42,389 nt of DNA from Peribacillus kribbensis DSM 17871 (GCF_000430765.1 NZ_AUMQ01000044.1:1-42389), one strand, 5' to 3'; positions 26,249 to 33,927 are shown, numbered from the stretch's first letter. Notes: generated by a model not told the origin, from the letters alone. Numbers and translations: made by a program.

Positions 26249-26387
26249 GCATATCCCTGCTTAATTTTATCAAGAATAAATATTCTTTAGCATTTTTATA
26301 TCCTAACCGATAATCAAAGGCAGTCTTGTCTCTTTAGCAGCCAACCCGGGGAAAGATCTATTTCGATGATGATGGAGGTAGTGATAG

Positions 26388-26552
26388 TTGGAAGTTGTAA
26401 ATATAAATGATTCTTTTGTGGTCAGGATTGGCGGGAAGTTCTATCTATTGATTGAGCTGAGCTTGAATCTTGGTGCAGCTAAAAAAGAGGAAGTGGTTTT
26501 TATTCCTATTTCCTACCAGGAAAAGAGGGCTCTTGCGGAATTTGGCCTTTGA
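26388..26552 (+). CDS. small hypothetical protein, 54 residues, TTG start
   Basis: A short frame starts at TTG 26388 behind GGAGGT (seven-base spacing) and ends at TGA 26550-26552. The product reads (M)EVVNINDSFVVRIGG, then KFYLLIELSLNLGAAKKEE, then VVFIPISYQEKRALAEFGL. It looks like a small beta-rich domain and is soluble. I know no family. The good start site and its position at the head of the P450-PHA cluster make it likely to be real. Confidence 0.55.
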   Translation: MEVVNINDSFVVRIGGKFYLLIELSLNLGAAKKEEVVFIPISYQEKRALAEFGL

Positions 26553-26637
26553 ATCATTTTTTCATTATAGAGTACAAGCGTTAATAAATCCTATCCATAT
26601 AGTATAGAAGACTATTATATCGGGAGGGAATGTTCGC

Positions 26638-27975
26638 TTGACTAAGAATAAAAAGGCACAAGGGCCGAAGGGGAAACTTTTCACCGGCCATACCAAGATG
26701 TTCTCGGCAGATCCGCTTGGTTTTATGGCAGGTCTGGCCGAATCTTACGGACCGGTAGCCAAATTCCGTTTTGGGCCATTTCAAAAGGTGTATCTCATTT
26801 CAGACCCTGAAATGATTAAAGAAGTATTGGTCACTAAGCAAAAGTATTTTGTTAAATCGCAGGATTTCGAATCATTAAAGCCTTTGCTGGGGGAAGGTTT
26901 GCTCACCAGCGAGAAAGAGTTTCACATGCGGCAGAGAAGATTAATACAGCCTTCTTTTAAAAAGACTGAAATCATGCAGTACGGCCAGGATATGATTGAC
27001 ATCACTAAAAGCTATGCTTCAGCCTGGAAGGAAGGAGAGGAGCGAATTATCAATCACGATATGATGGATATTACACTCGCTATTGTATCGAAAACCATGT
27101 TCAGCAAGGATTTCCAGGGTGGATACGATCATATTGGCAATTCGATTGAAACCTCAATGCGAATGGCCATTAAGAGTATGAGAGGCCTTATTAAGCCTCC
27201 GTTATGGGTCCCGACAAAAAACAACAGAAACTATAAAAAAGCGATACAGACCCTTGATGAGGTTCTTTATAGTCTGATTGGGGAACGAAGACAGGATGCG
27301 GGAAGCAGAAATGATATGCTGGGGATCTTACTGGACGCCAGATCTGAGGATGGTCTTGGTATGACAGACGAACAGGTGCGTGACGAACTGATGACGATCT
27401 TCCTTGCCGGACATGAAACGACCGCTAATGCGCTTTCCTGGACACTCTATCTGCTGTCTCGGAATCCGGAGGCAGAAGCAAAAGTGCACCGTGAGATTGA
27501 CGAAGTGATTGGCGGCAGGGACCCTAGGCCAGAGGATTTTATGAAGCTGGTATATACCCAGAATGTTGTCTGGGAATCCTTGCGATTGTTCCCGCCAGGT
27601 TTTGTGGCAGGCCGTAAGGTTGATAAAGATGTTGAAATTAATGGCTATACGTTCAAAAAAGGCGATATGGTGCTGGCAAGTCAATATGTTATGCATCGAA
27701 AAAGCGAATATTTTCCGGAACCAGAGACTTTTAGGCCTGAGAGGTTTGACAATAACTATCTAAGAACGATTCCTGCCTTTGCTTATTTCCCCTTTGGGGG
27801 CGGACCAAGGGTCTGCATAGGGAATCATTTTGCACTTATGGAAGCTGTACTTGTACTCGCCTCCATACTCCAGCATTTTAAAGTCATTCTTCCCGAAGGT
27901 CAGATCGTGAAGCCTTTTCCTTCCATTACGCTTAGGCCTAAGGGCGGCTTGAAAATGCGGATAGAAAGAAGATGA
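26638..27975 (+). CDS. cytochrome P450 monooxygenase
   Basis: This 445-residue soluble P450 has all key motifs: the I-helix AGHETT (257-262), K-helix ESLR (313-316) and the heme loop FGGGPRVCIG (386-395) with thiolate Cys 393. Sequence style (FxPERF, RxCIGNHFA) is that of the eukaryote-like bacterial P450s near the fatty-acid hydroxylases (CYP102-type heme domains and relatives), not the camphor type, so hydroxylation or epoxidation of a lipid is a reasonable inference. There is no fused reductase; ferredoxin or flavodoxin partners must come from elsewhere. TTG 26638 is the start, with GGGAGGGA eight bases upstream. The stop overlaps a possible ATG of the kinase-like gene (ATGA), so the two are coupled. 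Confidence 0.94.
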   Translation: MTKNKKAQGPKGKLFTGHTKMFSADPLGFMAGLAESYGPVAKFRFGPFQKVYLISDPEMIKEVLVTKQKYFVKSQDFESLKPLLGEGLLTSEKEFHMRQRRLIQPSFKKTEIMQYGQDMIDITKSYASAWKEGEERIINHDMMDITLAIVSKTMFSKDFQGGYDHIGNSIETSMRMAIKSMRGLIKPPLWVPTKNNRNYKKAIQTLDEVLYSLIGERRQDAGSRNDMLGILLDARSEDGLGMTDEQVRDELMTIFLAGHETTANALSWTLYLLSRNPEAEAKVHREIDEVIGGRDPRPEDFMKLVYTQNVVWESLRLFPPGFVAGRKVDKDVEINGYTFKKGDMVLASQYVMHRKSEYFPEPETFRPERFDNNYLRTIPAFAYFPFGGGPRVCIGNHFALMEAVLVLASILQHFKVILPEGQIVKPFPSITLRPKGGLKMRIERR

Positions 27976-27998
27976 TTCATAAGAAAGGAGCATTAACG

Positions 27999-28529
27999 GT
28001 GGGCAAGGACAGTATAAGCCAGAGGATCACAAAAAGCAGCTTCTTAACACATGAAGAAGTAACGTCTATTGAAACCTGGATCAAAAAGTTAAACCGCTAT
28101 TCTTTGCATACTCAGAACCAAAAAATAACTTATATCAAGAATATGTTCAGCCATTCTTACCGTATCCTTGGGCAGGGACTGAACCGCATTGTCTTCGATC
28201 TTGGAAATGGGCATGTATTAAAGATAGCATTATCAGAAGTTGGACTATTGAGCAACAAGAATGAACACTCTCTATACACTGACTGTCATCCAAGCGTTAA
28301 GAAATATCTCTGTCCTGTGAAAGAGCATGGAAATGGGTGGATTGTAATGAAGAAGATGGATGACAAACTCCCTCCAACCCTACAAAACTTTAATAAACTG
28401 ATAAACCTGCATGCAAGATTCTTTTCTCAAGGGATTTTACCCGTAGACTTGCGGCCAGTGAATACTGCGCTGGATAAAAAGGGAAAACTGAAGATTATTG
28501 ACTATGGCCTTTTTATGAAATTTGTCTAA
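27999..28529 (+). CDS. minimal protein-kinase-like protein
   Basis: This 176-residue protein (GTG start at 27999 behind AAAGGAG; an ATG at 27972 overlapping the P450 stop is an alternative giving 185 residues) has a reduced protein-kinase fold: GQGLNRIVFDLGNGHVLKIAL resembles the glycine loop and the ATP-binding lysine, LPVDLRPVNTAL the catalytic loop (D-x-R-x-x-N, like HRDLKPEN), and IIDYGLF the DFG position as DYG. The usual large C-lobe is missing, so it is far below the ~260 residues of a full Hanks kinase; small kinase-like proteins such as B. subtilis YrzF are the nearest thing I recall. It could phosphorylate a protein or a small hydroxyl compound. Confidence 0.7.
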   Translation: MGKDSISQRITKSSFLTHEEVTSIETWIKKLNRYSLHTQNQKITYIKNMFSHSYRILGQGLNRIVFDLGNGHVLKIALSEVGLLSNKNEHSLYTDCHPSVKKYLCPVKEHGNGWIVMKKMDDKLPPTLQNFNKLINLHARFFSQGILPVDLRPVNTALDKKGKLKIIDYGLFMKFV

Positions 28530-28618
28530 AGTTACACACTTGTCCGTTGCCTTTTGGATGGAAGGACATATTTTAGTAGAAAGCAATGAACGATTCTATT
28601 GAATGATAAGGAGCCCTT

Positions 28619-29383
28619 ATGGAAAATAAACTTTTTGATTTAACCAGTAAAACGGCTATTGTAACCGGCGGCGGGCGGGGGCTGGGAAAGCAGATCGCGG
28701 AAGGGCTTGCCGAGGCTGGCGCCAATATTGTGGTTTGTTCACGAAACTTAGCTGCCTGCAATGAAGTATGCACGCAATTAAAAGAACAGGGTGTTAATAT
28801 TCTGGCATTTTCCTGTGATATTACCAAAAAAGAAGAGATTCAAAATGTTATAGATGAAACCATAAAAGCCTTTGGCAAAATCGATATTCTTGTGAATAAC
28901 AGTGGGATTTCATGGATTTCTCCCGTTGTTGATTATCCGGAAGATAAGTGGAAGATGGTCATGGATGTAAATGTGAACGGCACCTTTTTATTTTCGCAGG
29001 CTGCTGTTAGGGAAATGCTCAAGCAGTCGTCGGGGAAAATTATTAATATCGCATCGATTGCCGGACATGGGGGGACACCGCCGGAGGTGATGGAAGCTTT
29101 GGCTTATAACACTAGCAAAGGTGCCGTTATTACATTCACTAAGGATCTTGCCCTTAAATTGGCTAAGTATGGCATTCAAGTGAACGCCATTGCCCCTGGT
29201 TTTTTTCCGACCAAGATAACGAGTAAAGTATTGCAGAGTTCATTTTTGAAGGGCGTGCCTGCAGGGCGCTTTGGGGGGGACTCAGACCTTAAAGGAGCTG
29301 CGGTCTTTTTAGCCTCAAATGCGTCCGATTATATGACGGGGCAGATTCTAAATATAGATGGGGGCATAACTGCTCAGGCGTAA
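28619..29383 (+). CDS. short-chain dehydrogenase/reductase (SDR)
   Basis: This 254-residue classical SDR has the cofactor loop TGGGRGLG (16-23), NNSG (93-96) and the active-site Ser146, Tyr163 and Lys167 (YNTSK). Acidic discrimination is absent after strand 2 (VVCSRNL), where the Arg favours NADPH. In PHA loci an SDR of this kind (PhaB) reduces 3-oxoacyl-CoA to (R)-3-hydroxyacyl-CoA for the synthase; here it is followed after 24 bp by PhaR-like and PhaC-like genes, so that role is inferred from context. AAGGAG precedes ATG 28619. Confidence 0.88.
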   Translation: MENKLFDLTSKTAIVTGGGRGLGKQIAEGLAEAGANIVVCSRNLAACNEVCTQLKEQGVNILAFSCDITKKEEIQNVIDETIKAFGKIDILVNNSGISWISPVVDYPEDKWKMVMDVNVNGTFLFSQAAVREMLKQSSGKIINIASIAGHGGTPPEVMEALAYNTSKGAVITFTKDLALKLAKYGIQVNAIAPGFFPTKITSKVLQSSFLKGVPAGRFGGDSDLKGAAVFLASNASDYMTGQILNIDGGITAQA

Positions 29384-29407
29384 AATGAACAGGAAAGGAG
29401 AGTACTT

Positions 29408-29839
29408 ATGGGGAAAAAGAAATCAGAAGATGAATTGTTGAAGGTGCTTAAAAAAAAGGGAACCAAATTAGAGGCAGAGTTAAATGAGAAAATTCAAAAA
29501 TGGCTAAATAGCCGAGAATTAATTGAAAAGGCAAGCCTAGAATCGAATGCTGCAGCGAAAGAAGCAAAAAAACTGCAGGAATTAATGGAAATGATGTCTG
29601 TCATCGGAAATATCCCGACAAAAAGGGATGTCGCAAATGTCGCTCGAATGCAGGTTCAGATGGAGGAGAAAATCGACCATCTAGAAGAAATTCTTTTAGA
29701 GATGAAAAAAAACATCAGGAAAAAGAAGAAAAAAAAGTCCATTACAGATATAAAAATGGATAAAGAAAAAAGGATTGATGACCTTATTAAGGCTATAACG
29801 GCATCCAGTCCATTTAAATCAGGGACGGAATTACCATGA
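29408..29839 (+). CDS. PhaR/PhaE-like accessory subunit of polyhydroxyalkanoate synthase
   Basis: This 143-residue coiled-coil protein is very rich in Lys and Glu. The key segment IPTKRDVANVARMQVQMEEK then IDHLEEIL corresponds to the conserved C-terminal box of PhaE/PhaR subunits, and it lies directly before a PhaC gene whose start overlaps its stop by four bases. It is shorter than typical PhaR (about 200 aa) and PhaE (over 300 aa) and ends with a very basic stretch (KKNIRKKKKKK). In class III/IV synthases this subunit binds PhaC and is needed for activity. AAAGGAGAG precedes ATG 29408. Confidence 0.72.
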   Translation: MGKKKSEDELLKVLKKKGTKLEAELNEKIQKWLNSRELIEKASLESNAAAKEAKKLQELMEMMSVIGNIPTKRDVANVARMQVQMEEKIDHLEEILLEMKKNIRKKKKKKSITDIKMDKEKRIDDLIKAITASSPFKSGTELP

Positions 29840-30855
29840 AGAAAAAGAAACGGAAACCGTCAAAATGGAAATTGGCAGCTGAAGCTCTAAGCGGACCTGC
29901 TCCCGACATGGGAGTAACTCCAAGGGAAGAAGTATGGAAGAAGAATAAAGCTACCTTATGGTACTATCGGCCGGCTGAAAAGAAATACAAGGTTCCAGTT
30001 TTTCTTGTATTCTCCCTTATAAACCAGCCCGTAATCCTTGATTTAGGACCAGGAATGAGTCTGATCGAAAGCCTGACAAATGGCGGCTGGGAAGTATATT
30101 TACTGGACTTTGGAGTCCCGGGCTATGAGGACGGACATATAAATGTAGATGATTTGGTTGTAGATTATTTGCAAAAAGGAGTTCAAAGGGCACTCAGGCA
30201 TTCTGGAGCAAAGGAAATCACCCTTTACGGCTTCTGTCTTGGCGGGACACTTACTGCGATGTATGCCGCCATTGCGGAGGAGCCAATTAAAAATATCATA
30301 CTATCCACTACTCCAATCGATTTCTCACATTCCGAATTTGATCAGTGGGAACAATCCTTTAAGGAAGGTAAAGCAAATTTTGATGATGTTCTGGATGTCT
30401 TGCAGGTTCTTCCTGGGTTTGCTGTCCAATTTGGAATCCGTCTAATTACCTCACCAATCTATTACTCTCCGTATCTTTCCCTTTTAAATAAAGCAGATAA
30501 TCCAGCTTATGTTCAGAAATGGCTGAGGTTCAACGAATGGGTGAACAGCACACTTCCTGTTCCCGGCGCGGTGATGAAGCAGTTAATGAATGATATTGGA
30601 AAAGAGAATAAGCTTGTCAATGGCACTCTCATGATAAGAGAAAAAAGGGCAGATCTAAAGAATATTACCGCCAATCTGCTTGGCGTCGCAGGTAAGGATG
30701 ATAAGCTGGTACCGGATTCAATGAGCAGCAAAATAACCGAACTTGTATCAAGCGGGGATAAAACCTTTAGATTCCTGGATAACGGACATTCGGCTATGAT
30801 ATCAAACGGTGAACTACCAGACTTTTTGGCAGAATGGCTCCCTTCAAGGTCATGA
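29836..30855 (+). CDS. PhaC-like polyhydroxyalkanoate synthase (class III/IV type)
   Basis: This 339-residue alpha/beta-fold polymerase joins hydroxyacyl-CoA units. The lipase-like box is YGFCLGGT with nucleophile Cys134; the acid is Asp289 in GKDDKLVP and the general base His318 in DNGHSAM. LINQPVILDLGPGMSLIESL and VYLLDFGVPGYED are also characteristic of the family. It is somewhat shorter than Bacillus class IV PhaC (about 360 aa), with a shortened basic N-terminus (MKKKKRKPSKWK). The gene overlaps the PhaR-like gene by four bases, so translation is coupled and a two-subunit enzyme is expected. Whether it makes PHB or another polyester or oligomer is unknown. Confidence 0.85.
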   Translation: MKKKKRKPSKWKLAAEALSGPAPDMGVTPREEVWKKNKATLWYYRPAEKKYKVPVFLVFSLINQPVILDLGPGMSLIESLTNGGWEVYLLDFGVPGYEDGHINVDDLVVDYLQKGVQRALRHSGAKEITLYGFCLGGTLTAMYAAIAEEPIKNIILSTTPIDFSHSEFDQWEQSFKEGKANFDDVLDVLQVLPGFAVQFGIRLITSPIYYSPYLSLLNKADNPAYVQKWLRFNEWVNSTLPVPGAVMKQLMNDIGKENKLVNGTLMIREKRADLKNITANLLGVAGKDDKLVPDSMSSKITELVSSGDKTFRFLDNGHSAMISNGELPDFLAEWLPSRS

Positions 30856-30897
30856 CCGTAAACCATGAGGTCTATATCAGGAAAGGAGGGATGGAGA

Positions 30898-31029
30898 ATG
30901 TACATGCTATTTCCAAGCGGGGATGCTCCCCTTGAGCCTGTCCATGAATACCTTGGATTTGGTGCTTATGTTTTCTCTGGATTTTTTAAAGATCTGCAAG
31001 AAGAGCATGGACAGGGTGATGAAGACTAG
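30898..31029 (+). CDS. small hypothetical protein, 43 residues
   Basis: ATG 30898 follows AAAGGAGGG (about seven bases), 42 bp behind the PhaC-like gene. The product begins MYMLFPSGDAPLEPVHEYLG and ends in an acidic tail (EEHGQGDED). Its central part is aromatic (FGAYVFSGFF). No family is known to me. The strong ribosome binding site and its place in the operon support it. Confidence 0.6.
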   Translation: MYMLFPSGDAPLEPVHEYLGFGAYVFSGFFKDLQEEHGQGDED

Positions 31030-31064
31030 AGCTTTCAGCTTTCTATATTTAAGGAGGTGATCTA

Positions 31065-31247
31065 ATGAAGAACAGAAGAAGCCGGCTTAAAAAAGCTATT
31101 GAAAAAACGGTTGATTTTCAAAGAGATTCCCTTAGAGCCCAAAGAGAATTCCTTCGTCAATCACTTGCAAGCCAAAGAGAGTTTATTCGACAGTCGATAG
31201 AAGATCAAAAAGCTTTCCTGGACGATTTAAGATGCTTAAGAAGATAG
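31065..31247 (+). CDS. small helical protein made of 11-residue repeats, last gene of the PHA-like operon
   Basis: This 60-residue protein has a perfect ribosome binding site (AAGGAGGTGATC) before ATG 31065. From about residue 22 it consists of 11-residue repeats: SLRAQREFLRQ, SLASQREFIRQ, SIEDQKAFLDD, with a weaker preceding copy (VDFQRD). Each repeat has Leu/Ile and Phe on one face and Arg/Gln/Glu on the other, the pattern of surface-binding amphipathic helices or hendecad coiled coils. Its place at the end of a PhaR/PhaC operon makes a granule-coating (phasin-like) role attractive, but there is no homology evidence. A terminator follows. Confidence 0.75.
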   Translation: MKNRRSRLKKAIEKTVDFQRDSLRAQREFLRQSLASQREFIRQSIEDQKAFLDDLRCLRR

Positions 31248-31261
31248 ATGATTTTCAACCT

Positions 31262-31297
31262 AAAAAACGGCGTTTCTTGAGAAACCGCCGTTTTTAC
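31262..31297. terminator. bidirectional terminator ending the PHA-like operon
   Basis: AAAAAACGGCGTTTC and GAAACCGCCGTTTTT form a stem with a short TTGA loop and A/T runs on both sides. It closes the plus-strand operon and the convergent GGDEF gene. Confidence 0.88.
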
Positions 31298-31305
31298 TTT
31301 GCCAA

Positions 31306-32496
31306 TCAAGTAGAAAGGCACTCAACTGAAACAATCATTTCCTGATTCCTTCCATTCCTTTTTGCCTCATATAAGGAAAGATCGGCAAACTTTTTTAATT
31401 CTTCAGCATCCAGTGTCTGACACGGAAATAGAGAGGTTCCTCCGCTGAACGCAACAGTAATTTTGCTGTTATTGATTTCAAATGGATGATCGCTCATATA
31501 CCGGCGGAGATTATTAAATAATTCAACGATGCTTTGGGTAGTGGGCTGCTTCAGAATAATCATGAATTCATCACCAGAATACCGATACCCTGTAGAATGT
31601 GGAGGACGGATCTGATCAATTCCTTCTGCCAGTGTTTTTATATATAGATCACCTGCATGGTGCCCATACGTATCATTGATTCCTTTTAATCCATCCGTAT
31701 CGATCATTAATAAAGCAAGAGGTTCATTATTGGCAATGAAGGTCTCCAGATCAGAATGAAAAGCCCTATAATTCCCAAGCCCGGTCATTTCATCCGTAAG
31801 GGACATTTTGTAATTCCTGGAATAAAGCTGTGCTGTGATAATGGAGCTTATCACCTGGTTTCCGATCATCTGCAGCAGTTCTTCATGCTCCTTGCGGTAG
31901 GCAAATTCCTGGTTGCTTTGTGCAGAAATGACACCCCTGACTTTGTCATCGATGATAATTGGCACAAAGATGCATGTTTTCCCCTGATTGCCTGTCCCGA
32001 ATTGCACATTGAATTGATCGAGCTCCTCCGCAGTTTTAGCATGCAGGGTCGATTTAGAGTTTATGACCTTAATTGTAAAACTGTCCTTATCCATAGGCAG
32101 GGTATCAGGCTCCACAATCTCTCCCTCATCAACCATGAAGGGGAAGTCAATCACATTTCTTGAATCATCTTTTAGAGCAATGAAAAAAGCATCCGTAGGC
32201 ATCACGCGCGACACCAGATCATAGGCTTTTTCCATTAATACTTTCTCATCAAGGGTCTGTGCACAGGTCCGTCCAAAATCATGGACGATACGCAAATGGC
32301 TGTTCAGCCAGGTTAAGTCTCTTAAAGACTCATCCAGTTCGTACAATGTCTCGTAAATGGAAGATAAAGTCGGGAAATCAGTACTGTCTGATTCATTCAG
32401 GTTTATGCGGATAAACTGGGAAGTCCCGAGGCTTTTTATGGTTTGAAGGATATTCTCCAGCTGATTGTTATATTTACTGCTATTCATTGGCATCAT
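31306..32496 (-). CDS. GAF-GGDEF protein, probable diguanylate cyclase
   Basis: This 396-residue cytoplasmic protein has an N-terminal helical part (1-65), a GAF domain at about 70-220 and a GGDEF domain at about 230-390. The active-site motif is SGDEF (307-311) and the metal/substrate loop MIDTDGLKGIND has both Asp (266, 268), so c-di-GMP synthesis is likely. The RxxD inhibitory site five residues before the motif is missing. The ligand of the GAF domain is unknown. The ribosome binding site at ATG 32496 is weak; internal Met2 and Met4 are alternatives. It stands alone, convergent with the PHA-like operon. Confidence 0.9.
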   Translation of the reverse strand: MMPMNSSKYNNQLENILQTIKSLGTSQFIRINLNESDSTDFPTLSSIYETLYELDESLRDLTWLNSHLRIVHDFGRTCAQTLDEKVLMEKAYDLVSRVMPTDAFFIALKDDSRNVIDFPFMVDEGEIVEPDTLPMDKDSFTIKVINSKSTLHAKTAEELDQFNVQFGTGNQGKTCIFVPIIIDDKVRGVISAQSNQEFAYRKEHEELLQMIGNQVISSIITAQLYSRNYKMSLTDEMTGLGNYRAFHSDLETFIANNEPLALLMIDTDGLKGINDTYGHHAGDLYIKTLAEGIDQIRPPHSTGYRYSGDEFMIILKQPTTQSIVELFNNLRRYMSDHPFEINNSKITVAFSGGTSLFPCQTLDAEELKKFADLSLYEAKRNGRNQEMIVSVECLST

Positions 32497-32747
32497 CCAA
32501 ATCGCTAATTTTTGTTAAGCTTTATAGTTAGGAGCATCCCTGCTGTAAGAAAGCCTACATAATACATTACCGCTTTTAGGTTATTTCGAAAAGACATTTT
32601 TCAGAAAAATCTTGAATTAATTGACATTCCATCTCGGGACTAGCGGGGAATATATCGGCAGAATTTATGTTGGAACTAAGGGCCGCCCCTTTGGCCCCAT
32701 TATGCTGTCCTGGCTGCTGTGAAAAGCTGTGCAAAACGGACTGAATC
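32497..32747. other. divergent intergenic region between the GGDEF gene and glpQ
   Basis: No gene is seen. It is AT-rich with a GC patch at about 32675-32720 (GGGCCGCCCCTTTGG). Promoters for the GGDEF gene should lie here but none is clear. Confidence 0.4.
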
Positions 32748-32828
32748 TTTACTTCAAATTTACTTCAATGAAAAGCAACTTTTACTTTCATGAAATGCTA
32801 GCTTAATATCCTTCCCTTAATCTATGAT
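32748..32828 (+). promoter_or_regulatory. candidate PhoP (Pho) box and -10 upstream of glpQ
   Basis: TTTACTTCAAA (32748), TTTACTTCAAT (32759) and TTTACTTTCAT (32781) are direct repeats in an exact 11-bp phase (the third slot, 32770, is degenerate). This is the layout of PhoP binding sites in Bacillus (TT-A/C/T-ACA hexamers every 11 bp). A -10-like TATGAT follows at 32823-32828. B. subtilis glpQ is a known PhoPR target. Confidence 0.55.
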
Positions 32829-32859
32829 TGTACCATACATAGAATAGGAGATGGATAGA

Positions 32860-33717
32860 ATGAAAGGGAAATGGCTGTCGATGATTGGAGCTCTTGCCAT
32901 TGGAATCAGCTTGGCCTCTGGCGGAGGAGGGGAAGCTGCTGCATCCGAAAAGTATAAAAATATTGTCAATGTGGCCCACCGCGGTGCTTCAGGCTATGCG
33001 CCTGAGCATACCATGGCTTCCTATGCTCTTGGAGAAAAGATGCACGGAGATTATATTGAAATTGATCTTCAGATGACAAAGGACGGCAAATTGATTGCCA
33101 TGCATGATGAGAGTGTGGATCGGACAACCAATGGGAAGGGTCTTGTCAGAGACTATACCCTTGATCAAATTAAAAAACTCGATGCCGGAAGCTGGTTCAA
33201 TGAAAAATATCCCCAATATGCTGTTCAAGGTTATGAGGGGCTGAAGGTGCCAACCCTTGAAGAAATATTCACGAAATTCGGGAAAAATAATGCTTATTAT
33301 ATCGAAACCAAGTCACCAGAAGTTTACCCAGGAATGGAAAAGGAGCTCCTGCGCCTGGTCAATAAATATCACATCAACAAGGACAAGCTTCTCATTCAAT
33401 CCTTCAGTACGCCAAGCCTGAAGATTGTCCATGATTTGGATCCATCCCTGCATCTTGTTCAGCTCTTGTCTTATTCATCCAATGCTGTCATTACGGATGA
33501 ACAAATATCAGACATTAAGCAATATGCAGAAGCAATCGGCCCTAATTATACCTACCTAAGCAGAGACTATGTCCAAAAAGTGATCTCATCTGGACTTGGG
33601 ATTCATCCATATACTGTAAATGATAAGGAAACGATGAAAAAACTGATTGATTGGGGAGTAACAGGAATGTTCACGAATTTCCCAAATCTTTTGGAGGAAG
33701 TTAAAAAAGGGAAGTAG
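32860..33717 (+). CDS. glpQ: secreted glycerophosphodiester phosphodiesterase
   Basis: GlpQ hydrolyses glycerophosphodiesters, and in Bacillus trims poly(glycerol phosphate) teichoic acid to glycerol-3-phosphate during phosphate starvation. The product has a signal peptide (about 1-28, ending near EAAASE) and the GDPD motifs: VAHRGASGYAPEHTMASY (catalytic His-Arg, metal Glu), YIEIDLQMTKDG (metal Glu/Asp) and MHDESVDRTTNG (second His). The C-terminal HPYTVNDKETM is also typical. ATG 32860 is chosen because AGGAGA lies nine bases upstream; ATG 32851 directly abuts it. Length (285 aa) is normal. Confidence 0.92.
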   Translation: MKGKWLSMIGALAIGISLASGGGGEAAASEKYKNIVNVAHRGASGYAPEHTMASYALGEKMHGDYIEIDLQMTKDGKLIAMHDESVDRTTNGKGLVRDYTLDQIKKLDAGSWFNEKYPQYAVQGYEGLKVPTLEEIFTKFGKNNAYYIETKSPEVYPGMEKELLRLVNKYHINKDKLLIQSFSTPSLKIVHDLDPSLHLVQLLSYSSNAVITDEQISDIKQYAEAIGPNYTYLSRDYVQKVISSGLGIHPYTVNDKETMKKLIDWGVTGMFTNFPNLLEEVKKGK

Positions 33718-33757
33718 AAGCAGCACTTTATTTTATGATGAATGTGAATAATAGACT

Positions 33758-33799
33758 GCAGCCGGCTCATGTAATAGAGCAGCGGCTGCTGTTTTTTTT
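33758..33799 (+). terminator. terminator of glpQ
   Basis: GCAGCCGGCTC (33758-33768) pairs with GAGC-AG-CGGCTGC (33777-33789), followed by TG and eight T. Confidence 0.85.
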
Positions 33800-33863
33800 A
33801 GCTTTCTCGGGGGTTTTTATGCAAGCATAAAAGTGCCGTCGAAGGCTTTTTTTAATGACTGAA

Positions 33864-33927
33864 TTCGGACAGGTAGAGCCGGTTGACTGTCAAAGTAGTC
33901 CGAAGGGGTTCGGACAAGTTATGGCTC
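33864..33927. repeat. nested inverted repeats in the glpQ-poxB spacer
   Basis: TTCGGAC (33864-33870) pairs with GTCCGAA (33898-33904), and TTCGGAC recurs at 33909-33915. Inside lies the palindrome TTGACTGTCAA (33883-33893). GAGCC (33876) and GGCTC (33923) offer an alternative pairing. No gene is in this 300-bp spacer. Confidence 0.45.
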
